Positions 9,397-20,000 of a DNA stretch of 32,925 nucleotides are shown in pieces. The notes below the pieces were generated by a model that ran no database searches, was not told where the DNA came from, and saw nothing but the letters and a program-made list of their open reading frames with translations. The position numbers and the translations under genes were made by a program. The stretch comes from a virus, in the IMG/VR virus record IMGVR_UViG_3300042563_001835, positions 1 through 32,925 of that record; one strand, written 5' to 3'. The number at the start of each line of letters is the position of its first letter. The stretch's first letter is position 1.

Positions 9397-12345
9397 TTAT
9401 ATATTTTTATAAGATTTTACTATTGAACCATTTTTAGCAACATCTTTTTCTTTCTTTTTCTTTTTTAGAATAGTTTCATATTCATATCCTTCAGGAGCTT
9501 CTGATGATTTTCTACCAGCTGCACCTTTAACTGATGTATCAAATTGTGCTAAAGGATTATAGTTTTGAGCTTTAAAGCCAGGATCAAATCTATAATTGTA
9601 TAGATTCTCATATGTTTGTAATGTTCTACCTTCTAGTTTATTCTTAGCAACTTTATCAGACATAGAATTTAATGCAGCTTGTGTTGTAGCTTTAGTATTA
9701 GCTTGTGCTAATGCTTGTCTTTCATATTGCTTATCAAATATACCAAGGTTTTGTAACTTAGATTGATTTAATATATCTCTATTTCTTCCATACACACCAG
9801 CTTTTTCAGCTTGATTAAGTCTAAACTGTTCTCCTAACACTTTTGAATTAGCAGCATATTTCTGTGCAGCTAAATTAGCTTGAGCAGCAGGATTACCTGA
9901 AGTTTGTCTTTGCATAGATCTAAAGTCTGCTTGATTAGCATTCAATTGATCTTGTAAAGATATATCATATGGTGTTCCTAACTCAGGTTGATAACCTTGT
10001 GCAGGTACAGGTTCTAATTGATTAGATGCCATAGCATACATTTCAGGATAAAGTTGTGCATAATCTAATGCTTCAACATCTGAAGGTTTTGGCATAAATT
10101 GACTAGCTAAAGACATCCATGGAAAATCTCTTTTCTCTTCAGGTTGAACAGCTTCTAATGGTAATGTAGTTTGTTGTATAGTTGTTGTATCAGCAGGAAT
10201 CTCTGCAGCTTTTGGTAATAATAATTCATTAGCTGCCCAACCATAACCAAAATGTTCTGGATCCACCCATGGATCTTTGCCATATAAGTTTTGGTGTCTT
10301 GCTTTAATCAATGGAGCACTCTCTTTATTTTGTAAAAGAAACTCTTGAAACTCTTTATTACCTTTACCTTTAAATCCTAACTTGTCTGCTACCTCATCCC
10401 ATTGTTGTGTAGAGAATCCAGAAGCAGTAGCTTTACCATATTTATTTCCTTTAGATACATTACCTTGCCAAGGAGTTAAATCATATCTACTAGTACCTTG
10501 TTGTGCTTTAGCATACTTACCACCATTTTTAGAAATACTTGAATCTAAAGATTCTTTTCCATATTTTATTTTTGTACCACCTGATTTAATAAAATCATCA
10601 CCATTAATCTCTTTACCATAAATATCATTTTGTTCATCTATCACTTCATTGGCACTATTCTGCCATGCTAATGCACTATTTACTTTAGCTGCATTGATAC
10701 CATACTTCATATTAATTCCTTTTTGATTTGCAATTAAAGAATTTTGTTTCAATTTATCAATTTGAGTTATAGGTGTATAAGCTAATAACTCTTGTGTATT
10801 TTTATCATCAAACTTATTTAGTTTAGCATCATCAGCAGCAACTTTTCCTTGAATATTTTTTATTTTCATACCTTCAAATTCTTTAGTAAATGCTGGACCT
10901 AAATCATAAAAATTAGAATTGTATGTTCTATTACCTGATATTTGTGCAGACTTTCCTGCTTGTCCACCATCTTTTCTTTCACTTATATACTCACCTCTTT
11001 CAGCTTCTATTGTTGTACCTTCTGCATCACCACCTTCTGCCATTTGATAATCCCCATTTTGCTCATTTGGATTACCACCATATTTCATAATAATTCCTGT
11101 ATGATCTAAACCAGGAGCTTGTTCAACATGTGATTGTCCATAAAACTTACTAGTAAATCCTGTACCACCTGTATGAGGGTTCCAAGCTACAGGTTTAAGA
11201 TATCCACCTGATTCTATACTAACATCACCAACTTGATCTGTACCAACATCACCACCATTAGCATATGTCTCCATAGCTCTTTCACTAGGAGGTGTATATG
11301 ATTGTAAATGTCCACCAGCTCTATATTGATCTTTATGTGCATAGTCAGCAAAGTCTTCAGCAGTATGATCACCAAACATTGTAATTACTTGTGGATTATA
11401 TTCAGGATTTAAATATCCACCATCTTTCATAAATCCAGAATGTCCTGCTCTACTAGCTGCTCCAAATTGATTACCAAACATAGTGTCCATTGATTTTTTG
11501 GTTTGTCTATTATATTTAGCTATCTCAGCTGGATTTTCATCAAACATATTTCCAACCATTGCACCCATTGTTCCCCACACTGGACCAAATGCACCACCAA
11601 TAGCACCACCTAATTGTCCTCCAGCATTCTCTGCTCCAAATTGAGCTTTTGGTATATCCAACGGTTCATATCCACCATCTGTATATATATCATTTCCTTC
11701 ACTATAAGTGTTTTGTATTTCTGTTTGATTACCTTTTATTGGCTTACCATTTTTTGCTTTTCTAACACTTCCTCCATTTTTAGTAATTGCATTTGTTCCA
11801 ACACCTAACACAGGAGAAAGTGCTTCACCTGTTTGAACATTATCCCAAGGAGTTACAAATTTTCTTTTAGATTTTTCTGCTTGTGTTCCTGATGCTATTG
11901 CTGATATATTTGCCACTTGACTTGCTTGATTAGCAGCTTGTTTAGCTTTTTTCTCTTGTTCAAATGATCCCATAGCATTTATAATTCCTCCTATGACAGG
12001 AATACCTTTAGCATAATCAAATCCTCCACCACCTTGTTGTCCAGTATTAACAGAACCTCCTGAAGTAATAGGTTGTAGTGCAGTTTGTTGAGTACTCATC
12101 ATTGTTCCTCCAGTAAGTGTTCCCATTACAGGTTGTCCAGATAATCCAGCAGATTGAGAATTAAAATTATCTGCTCCACTATTTGCCCAAGAATTGTTTC
12201 CCCAAGATTGTCCTATAGATGCTCCCACTTGAGCTTTCTTAAACTCTTTACCATGAACCTTCATGAAGTCTGCTTCTGTTTTATATTTCTTGTAAAACTC
12301 TTTCTCAGATTTTACACCAGCAATTTTAAGTATCTGTGCTTTCAT
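9397..12345 (-). CDS. Cargo-type virion protein, 982 aa, with repeated GG motifs
   Basis: The N-terminus (MKAQILKIAGVKSEKEFYKK, then HGKEFKKAQVGA) matches a peptide I recall at the start of internal virion proteins of crAss-like phages. Many short motifs of the type K-(N/D/S/Y)-G-G recur: KNGGS, MKDGGYL, YRAGGHL, YANGGD, ESGGYL, MKYGGN, RKDGGQ, KSGGTK, SKNGGK. A hydrophobic glycine-zipper-like segment lies at about residues 236-266 (GGQLGGAIGGAFG, then WGTMGAMVG). A compact conserved-looking block around residues 640-700 contains QWDEVADKLGFKGKGNKEF and DPWVDPEHFGYGW; I cannot name it. The C-terminus is Lys-rich. The gene begins 1 base after the 265-aa gene, with which it shares the GG-motif style, suggesting a common packaging or assembly role. 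No catalytic motif is recognised. Confidence 0.72.
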   Translation of the reverse strand: MKAQILKIAGVKSEKEFYKKYKTEADFMKVHGKEFKKAQVGASIGQSWGNNSWANSGADNFNSQSAGLSGQPVMGTLTGGTMMSTQQTALQPITSGGSVNTGQQGGGGFDYAKGIPVIGGIINAMGSFEQEKKAKQAANQASQVANISAIASGTQAEKSKRKFVTPWDNVQTGEALSPVLGVGTNAITKNGGSVRKAKNGKPIKGNQTEIQNTYSEGNDIYTDGGYEPLDIPKAQFGAENAGGQLGGAIGGAFGPVWGTMGAMVGNMFDENPAEIAKYNRQTKKSMDTMFGNQFGAASRAGHSGFMKDGGYLNPEYNPQVITMFGDHTAEDFADYAHKDQYRAGGHLQSYTPPSERAMETYANGGDVGTDQVGDVSIESGGYLKPVAWNPHTGGTGFTSKFYGQSHVEQAPGLDHTGIIMKYGGNPNEQNGDYQMAEGGDAEGTTIEAERGEYISERKDGGQAGKSAQISGNRTYNSNFYDLGPAFTKEFEGMKIKNIQGKVAADDAKLNKFDDKNTQELLAYTPITQIDKLKQNSLIANQKGINMKYGINAAKVNSALAWQNSANEVIDEQNDIYGKEINGDDFIKSGGTKIKYGKESLDSSISKNGGKYAKAQQGTSRYDLTPWQGNVSKGNKYGKATASGFSTQQWDEVADKLGFKGKGNKEFQEFLLQNKESAPLIKARHQNLYGKDPWVDPEHFGYGWAANELLLPKAAEIPADTTTIQQTTLPLEAVQPEEKRDFPWMSLASQFMPKPSDVEALDYAQLYPEMYAMASNQLEPVPAQGYQPELGTPYDISLQDQLNANQADFRSMQRQTSGNPAAQANLAAQKYAANSKVLGEQFRLNQAEKAGVYGRNRDILNQSKLQNLGIFDKQYERQALAQANTKATTQAALNSMSDKVAKNKLEGRTLQTYENLYNYRFDPGFKAQNYNPLAQFDTSVKGAAGRKSSEAPEGYEYETILKKKKKEKDVAKNGSIVKSYKNI

Positions 12346-12346
12346 A

Positions 12347-13144
12347 TTAGTTATATTTTTCCAACCATGAACCTGGTTGTGGTTTATTGTAATTTGTAAA
12401 GTTAGTTAGATTATCTAGATTCTGCAAACTCTTTTGTTCTTGCCTTAATCCATTCTGAGCCATAGGATATTCTGTAAACTTTGTTGCTCCTGGAAATTCA
12501 TGATTTCCTGTATTAGCATAGACTACTCTAGGTTCACCAACATCTGGAACTACATATAATGTATCATCATATCCATCAGTACCCATAACGCTTCCTTGTA
12601 TCTCTACAACTTTTCCACGATTATTAGGATTTCTATATCCATCTTGATCACCTTTAACTATTCCCCCATCTTCATATTGATCTAACCATCCACCATTCTT
12701 ACTAATACTTTTAGGTTGCCAATCTAATCCATTCTGATAGTATTGCATCTCTTGACCATTTTGTGCACTAGCCATTGTTTTCTTTGCATACTTCCCATTA
12801 CTAGGAGCAGCTCCTTGTGTACGTGCATATGAGAAACCTACAGCTCCTGGAATAGAAGCACCCATTGCTGCTTCAGGAACATAATTAACTGGATAGACAG
12901 ATCCACCCATTTGAAATGAACCACCCCAAGCTGGACTGTAGTTTCTACCTTTGTTAGAATATCCATCTCCTATCATTCCTTCAGGAGCAGAAGCTTGTGA
13001 ATCATTATAATTATCTAACCAACCACCATTCTTCATGTTGTTAGAGTTATCTCTACCACACTCATGACATATATACATATCCTTCTTACTAGAATCAGAT
13101 TTGTCCCATGACCATCCACATGTGCATTTTACTTTACTAGCCAT
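12347..13144 (-). CDS. Zinc-ribbon virion-associated protein with three spaced G(G/S)WL(D/E)xY motifs
   Basis: 265 aa. The N-terminus holds a four-Cys zinc-ribbon pattern: C7-x-C9-G-W, then YIC26-HE-C29-G. The motif GGWLDNY is at 40-46, GGWLDQY at 151-157 and GSWLEKY at 258-264, at nearly equal spacing (111 and 107 residues). Between them are SPAWGG, SIPGAVGFSYARTQ and SAQNG, which I recall from crAss-like genomes next to the muzzle. The start codon overlaps the previous stop (TAATG), which implies translational coupling. A cofactor, scaffold or cargo-recruiting role is possible; no enzymatic function can be assigned. Confidence 0.7.
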   Translation of the reverse strand: MASKVKCTCGWSWDKSDSSKKDMYICHECGRDNSNNMKNGGWLDNYNDSQASAPEGMIGDGYSNKGRNYSPAWGGSFQMGGSVYPVNYVPEAAMGASIPGAVGFSYARTQGAAPSNGKYAKKTMASAQNGQEMQYYQNGLDWQPKSISKNGGWLDQYEDGGIVKGDQDGYRNPNNRGKVVEIQGSVMGTDGYDDTLYVVPDVGEPRVVYANTGNHEFPGATKFTEYPMAQNGLRQEQKSLQNLDNLTNFTNYNKPQPGSWLEKYN

Positions 13145-14010
13145 TATTTATAAGATATTTGTGCAGGGGTTAATATGAATTGGCTTACTAAATGCGTTGT
13201 TGCAGAGTTATCCAATATATGTCTCACTTTTAATTCTTTTGCTCTTAGCGTAGCTTTCTTGAAGCTTCTAGGACCATAATCCATATTAGCTTGATTCACC
13301 ACCTTATCTATAGAAAGACTTTCACAAGTTGTTCTAAATAATGGAATCTGAGAACTTATCTCTGCAGCCCAGAATGTATTATACTGATAGAAGTTATCAC
13401 TCTTAGTGTATGTGATAGTTTTACTCTCAGCATTAAGAATAGGATATTGCATATAAGCTTTTAAATTATTGAGAGGCTTAGCTACAAGCTCAAGAATACC
13501 AGAACTTTGTTGTCCATTATATAAGACAGCTTTGTTAAACCATTTATCATTTGTTTCTATTCTTGTGTTATCATCAAACACTCCATCAAATATAGGATAG
13601 TATTCATATGCTTTTGTATAATCTTTTACATTCTGTAAGATTTCATCTTGGAATTTATATGCAAAAGGATATTCAATTATATATGGTTCTATGTTTCCAT
13701 AGAATGTATTATATAATTGTATATTTGTTAAGTGTCTCCATAAACATCCAGTTACAGATTGTGTATATTTTACATTTGCATATTCTGCTTGAGTAAATGA
13801 TTCCAAAGAAAATGTTTTTGTTAATTTACATTTTCCTGTAGAGGTCAATGTTATTGATTTAACATTAACATCTACAACATAACTAACTCCACGAACCAGA
13901 ACTTTTTTAGGAACATCCGTAGCTACAACATCACCTAAATTAGTGGTGATGATGAATGGTCCAGAATTAGATCCAACCTTTATTAATTTTATTGTTATAA
14001 CCTTTGTCAT
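13144..14010 (-). CDS. C-terminal portion of the muzzle protein, separate +1 frame (288 aa), with N-terminal SGPF module
   Basis: I place the start at ATG 14010 (MTKVITIKL). The frame stays open upstream to 14052, but that part is only the Thr-tract DNA of the previous gene read in another frame. Residues 1-75 match the small module seen in the 96-aa and 220-aa fibre proteins (ITIxL, SGPF at 16-19, T-x-GKC near 57-61). Residues 88-288 (CLWRH, then NTFYGNIEPYIIEYPF, QDEILQNVKDYT, NGQQSSGILEL, TKSDNFYQYNTFW, MDYGPRSFKKATLRAKELK) look like the conserved C-terminal end of the crAss-like muzzle protein, normally in one chain with the preceding gene. Only 4 bases separate the two frames. The product could be a separate chain that assembles with the 2001-aa protein, or a +1 frameshift extension of it. 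Confidence 0.7.
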   Translation of the reverse strand: MTKVITIKLIKVGSNSGPFIITTNLGDVVATDVPKKVLVRGVSYVVDVNVKSITLTSTGKCKLTKTFSLESFTQAEYANVKYTQSVTGCLWRHLTNIQLYNTFYGNIEPYIIEYPFAYKFQDEILQNVKDYTKAYEYYPIFDGVFDDNTRIETNDKWFNKAVLYNGQQSSGILELVAKPLNNLKAYMQYPILNAESKTITYTKSDNFYQYNTFWAAEISSQIPLFRTTCESLSIDKVVNQANMDYGPRSFKKATLRAKELKVRHILDNSATTHLVSQFILTPAQISYK

Positions 14011-14014
14011 AATA

Positions 14015-17000
14015 TTAAAGAGTTGTAGTAGTAGTTGTTGTTGGAGGATCAATTAGATTAGCTGATACACAACTTGCAACTTGTGTACCTGTTGTAATAT
14101 TAATATCTAATGTATTTGTTAATACTAAAGGATAAGGAGATGTTCTAGCTAATATATAAACTTCTCCAATAGTATTTCCTATATAGATATTACAATCACA
14201 TTCAAATAAAGAAACTGGTTCATCAATTGCACTGTCTGTAATATCTATTTCTAAATCAAGAGTTCCAGTTACATAATCATATTGCGATAAATAATAATCT
14301 GATGTTATATCATCTTGTGTAACTATAAGAAGTTTTTCACTAGTGGTATATAATATATTAGACCAAATAGTTCTATCTGTAGGTAAACTAAATATTATAG
14401 TACTAGTTGCAATCAAAGTGGTAACATCTAATTCAACTACATCTTGTGGAGAAATAGAATCATCTATAGCAATTAATGTTGTAGCATCTTTAGCAATTAT
14501 TCCTGTAGATGTTGTAAATCCAATAGGTGAAACTATTGTTCTATTATATACAGCACTAAATGGACTTAATGTTATATCCCATTCTGTAATATCTGTATTA
14601 ATTGACCAGAATTTAGTTTGTGTTAAAGCTATTGCTATTGATTGTATGTATCCTGGTATATCTAATGTATAAGTAATAGTTGTAGAATCATTATAGTTTA
14701 CAAGTGAAATATTATCATTTGTTGAATTAAATAACACACCACAACATTCATTTACAATTGGAACTATTGTAGTTGTCGTATCTACAGTGCAAGAGTAATA
14801 ATCTACTTCAACAAGTACTCCATCTGATATACGATAAACTATATTATCTAACCAACTTTGTTGTGATATGTACCAACCATCAGAAATTAATGTACAATCT
14901 GTTGCATATACATCATAATACATAATAGAACCAATTTCAAATGTTTCAGATGCACTTGTTAATGAAGTTAATGTAATTAAAGAACTATTAGATTTTGCTA
15001 ACAATAAAGCATTGAATGCATCTTCTTTACTACCAGTAAAGTTCACAACTGGATCTGAACCTATTTGATATTCTGAATAAAATATTGTCCAAATATAAGT
15101 TATACCTCTTTGACACATAGTGGTAGTAGTTGTTGGTGGAACTGTAATTATTCCTGTTCCTTCTAATATACAATCTGTAAGTATTCCTACTCCTTCCAAT
15201 ATACAATCTAAAACTTGAGTAGTTGTAGATGTTGTAGTTATAGGAATTATAGTAGTTGATGTAGTTGATGTTGTTGGAGGCATACCTCTATTAATTCCTA
15301 CAAGAGCAGTGAAATTTGTAGCAGTATCAATATCCTCACAACATCCATTAATACCAGAATAGAAGAAATTATTTTCTGCTATATAAAAATTAGGTATATA
15401 ACTATGAAAAGAAACCCAACTTTTAGTATTCATATTAAAAGAAAGTGTCCATGATTTATTACAAAAGTAATCAGAATCTGTTAAGTGAACTTCTGTTTTT
15501 ATTATAACATCATTAACTATATCTTCTACATAGAATGTTTTTGTTATATAATCATATTTTATATCTTTATCTAATGGAATATAATCGAGTTTACTGATTA
15601 TCACTCTATCAAACTTACTGTCGTATACACCATGTAATCCAACTCCATTAAAATTATTATCTGTATCAACTCCTGGTATAGTTACTAATTGTCCATCTAC
15701 CATAATTTGTGTAGTTGGAAAATATCTTAATATTTCAAAAGCTAAATGATCTGTAAAGAATCTATTCATACCTGAACCAAATGCAGATAAGTCTACAGCT
15801 TGTGTACCAGAAATTAAAAACACTTGTCCTCTTTTAGCATCTACAGTAATTTGTCCTTGAGGAATTTTCAACAAGAACCTATTTTGACTTCCTACATATC
15901 CAAGATCTGTTTCAGCAAAATCAATAGGTGGTGCTCCTGCAAATAAATTAGGATTACCTAAATACGCAGCTTGAGGATTACTTGTATCCACTGTAAGTAA
16001 ATTATTGTACATTAAAGATTTATTTTCAAATCTTGCAAGTATAGCTTTATTCTGAATACCATCTAATGATATAAGTCCACCGTAATTCTGTGGAAAGTCA
16101 TAAGACGATGTAGCTCCATAACTTAACCAGTTATTAACTCTATTATCAGCATTAGTTTCTTGTGCATCTGAATAGATAGCTCTAAATGGATAATATGTAA
16201 AACAAAATTGAGACTTCCAATCTGGAGGAAGATGAGAAAATGTATTTTCTTTATTTTGTTTTGAATAAGTTATATTATAATAATATGAATTATCTTGAGC
16301 AATAGGAACAAAAGTTTCTTGCATCCAATCATCAGGAATACCTGTAGATACATGAGGCCAAAAATCTCCTTCTTTATTATTAAATGCTTGTCTAAGATCT
16401 GTATTATAAGAACTCTCACAATAGAAGTTAGGAACACCATATGCAAATAAATAAAAATATCCATCATAAAAAGTTCTTAATGTTCCAGCTACACCACCTG
16501 TTCCTGTTGGTGCAGGATAAGATTCAGGTTTAGAAGGACAATCAAAATTATGTGCTTTATATGAAATTATATTAGCCATTAATGTAGGACCAGCTAAATA
16601 GTTTTCTAATATAGATCTAGCAGAATGCCAGTATTTCGGATAGGATACATTACCAATCTCATCATAGAATACATCACTATCATCAGGAGCATTAACTCTG
16701 TTATCAATAAAGAAAGGAAGTTTAGTTTTGAATGCAAATCTACTTATAAATGTATCTCCACCAAATACAACATCTGGAGATATAGTACCAGAGTTCATAT
16801 CTATTTGATAACCTGTATCAATTGTATCATAAGAATACATTTGTCCCCATTGGTTATTAAATATATTTTTCATAGAAGCATAATATGAAACTACACTTAT
16901 ATCTTGTTCTTTAGTAGGAGTATCACACACATTACTTTCCCCAATAGTAAGTCTTGATTTATCAGTTACAATACTATTTCCATTAATATCTAAAAGACTA

Positions 17001-20000
17001 TCTGTTTTACTTGGAAAAGGAAAAGGAGATAGTGCATTATCAAATTGTTCTTCTTTTGTTTTAATAAACACTGAAGATTCTCTTTGCCAGTTATTTATAT
17101 TAACTCCTCCTGGTTCTCCAACTGATTGTACAACAGGAATTAAATATCTTGCTATATCAATAGTTCTTTGTTTGATACCAAGTCCATTTTCTATTTCAGC
17201 ACTATAGTCATAGTTAGCTCTTGAGTTATATGAATAAGCATAATTCTTTCTTGTAATACCATTAATATAAATAGTTAAATATGCTTGATATGCTGTAAAC
17301 ATAGCAGTGGCATTAAATGCACTAGTTGTTATTCCACCTATTGCAGCTGAACTATTTAAAGCATCTATCTGAGCTTCTCTTGAAAGAAGTTTATATTTAG
17401 CATTATTCTTAACTTGTACAAAATGTGCTCTTCCTCTACCAAACATTACATTTTCCAATTTTAAGACTTGTCCTAAAAATGGTTGACCAAATGAAGTTTC
17501 TGGAGAATTAAATACTTGTCTATACTTAGAATCTTCTGTAACCATTCCTTTTAAAGGAGGTGCAGATCCACAAGTTAATGTTGATCTTCTTCCTTTATAT
17601 GCTGGGACTCCTACTTGACCAAGTCCATTTTCTCTACAACCAGTTGCTGTAAATAAAGCAAACTCACCATCTACCATTTGTCCAGCATATGGAGAGGCAA
17701 ATTGAATTGTATCTAAAGGTTGTAAAGGAGAATCTGTTAAAGACCAACCAAGAGCTTTTTCTGGAAAATAATCTTGCATATAAACAAAACCACCTACCTT
17801 TACTGGTATAAAATAATTTAAAGGTCCTGCTGGAATTATATCCTGAAATCCTAATATATGTGCATCTACTTGACAAGATGTTCTAGTAGAATTAAATACA
17901 ATAGGAGATTCCCACGATGCTCTATAACCATTAGGTAATGTATAAGCTGGAACTTGAATTACATCATAATTAGCTGGTAATATAGTTACTCTACCTGTTA
18001 ATGCTACTGGTTTACTAATAGAACAAAGTTCTTTTACAGGAACATTACTAACATTTCTAGGAGTACCTTCTGGTGGACCAACATAAGGTATAGTTATTCT
18101 TTTTGGTAAGTAGTCATTACAATCTACATATTCTAGAAGTACCTCTTCAAAACAAACAATTAACCAAGCTGTACACTCATCTATATATGCATTGTTTCTT
18201 TCATTTAAGAAAGGATCTTCTTCAAGATCATTATATGGATAATTAGGATAATAAAAATCTTGGGTTTCTCTTGTATACTTTCCAACATTTCTTAATATTC
18301 CTTTAGCTATAATAGATTTATTTGTTCCTCTATTACCTCTTACTATTTTATATCCAACAATTTCAGATCTTTGTTCTTGTGTTAATTCTGAAGAATTAAT
18401 AAGTCCTGATATTTGTTCAAAGTCTATTTTAACACCTATAGGATAAACTACATCATTTTGCATTACCATAGATTTAGAATCAACAAACATTGCTGATTCA
18501 TAATGTGGAGAAACTAATACATCAGGAAATTTGTGATGTCTAATAGGTGTATTTGCAAGATCTCCCCACACATCTATATTACATGGATATAGTTCTGTAG
18601 ATTCCCAATAAGCAAACTCACCATATTGATGTGGTGTAGCATTACCTATTTTAGAACCACTAGCATTTCCTATAACAGAAGCTGTGTTATATATTTTCCA
18701 ATAAGAACTATAGTTTGTACCTGGTTCAGGTTCACCAATAAAGTCTGGATCAGTTGTTTGAATATTTGGTTGAGAAAGTTCATTAGAAGTTAATGCTCTC
18801 CCAGGAATATGAAAACCATCTGTCTGTTTACCATTCTTTAATAAGAATACTATTTCAAATGCATACACTTCATCTCTAAGATATCCTCTAAGATTTGTAG
18901 CATTTAATTCATCAGCATAGTTTTCATCTGCAGGTAGTTTATAAGTCTCCCATAATAGAGATATTTTATTTGCAATTCCTTGATAGTTTAATCTATCTAT
19001 AGATGTAAGATTATCCCATACAAGAACATCTTGTACAGCTGTTAAATCTTGAGCAATATCATAATAAGGAAACTTTTCAAATATATCAGCAATAATTAAA
19101 AGTTCCTGTTCAACATTTTGACCAGTATATGTTAATTGCATATGATCATTGTTGATAAAATATGTACCTACTAATTCAACAGAAGTAATATCATTTATTG
19201 TTTTAATTACAGCTAGATTATAATATTGAAATTGTCCAGTTGTATCAAGATTAGATATATCAATTACAATAGATTTACCAACTGGATAATTAAAATTAAT
19301 AGTAGTAACATTTATATCTGCAATTGGAGTGGGATTAGTAACTGAGTAATACGATGTATATGGATTACCTGAAGGATCACAATATTGTATAGCAAATTGA
19401 TATGTACCTGATATAAGACTTCCTCCACCAGTTATAACATCTGATATATCTAATTCAGGAATATTGAAATTTGGTTGCATCTTTAATTGATTACAATCAA
19501 CTTCATTTGTATATGTAGGAGAACACAATTCAGATAATGGTGCTAAAATATATGGAACATTATTAAGATCTAAATATCTTCTTGGATTATATCCATCTGT
19601 CCAATATATCTCTGTAGTACAATTTGATATTTTATGCACCACCTTATGTATTGGATAATTAACATCAAAATTAAGACATGCTGATTCTACTAATGTAACA
19701 TAGTTACAATCATTATTATCCATATATCCAATCTGACTCATTCCTATATTAGAATTTACTATAAAGAATATATGTTTATTTTTTTCATTAATAAAATGTG
19801 TCCCTATCAATGAATATCCCGAAGGAAATTGTAAACAAAATTCATTACCTTGTTCATTCTGATAATTAACAGAACTAGCATCAAAGTTTTCTAAAGCAGC
19901 ATTTAGTGCATAGGTAAGAGTACCTGGTTTAATTTGGTTCAAAGTTTGATCCATATTTAAACCAATAGTAGCATTATTATACTCCAATTTAATATTTCCT

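Noticed and set aside
14011-14052. Upstream start for the 288-aa gene (MILQQQLLLQLFNIM)
   Set aside because: It is a frame-shifted reading of the Thr tract; ATG 14010 begins the module as in its paralogues. A frameshift fusion is kept as a finding instead.
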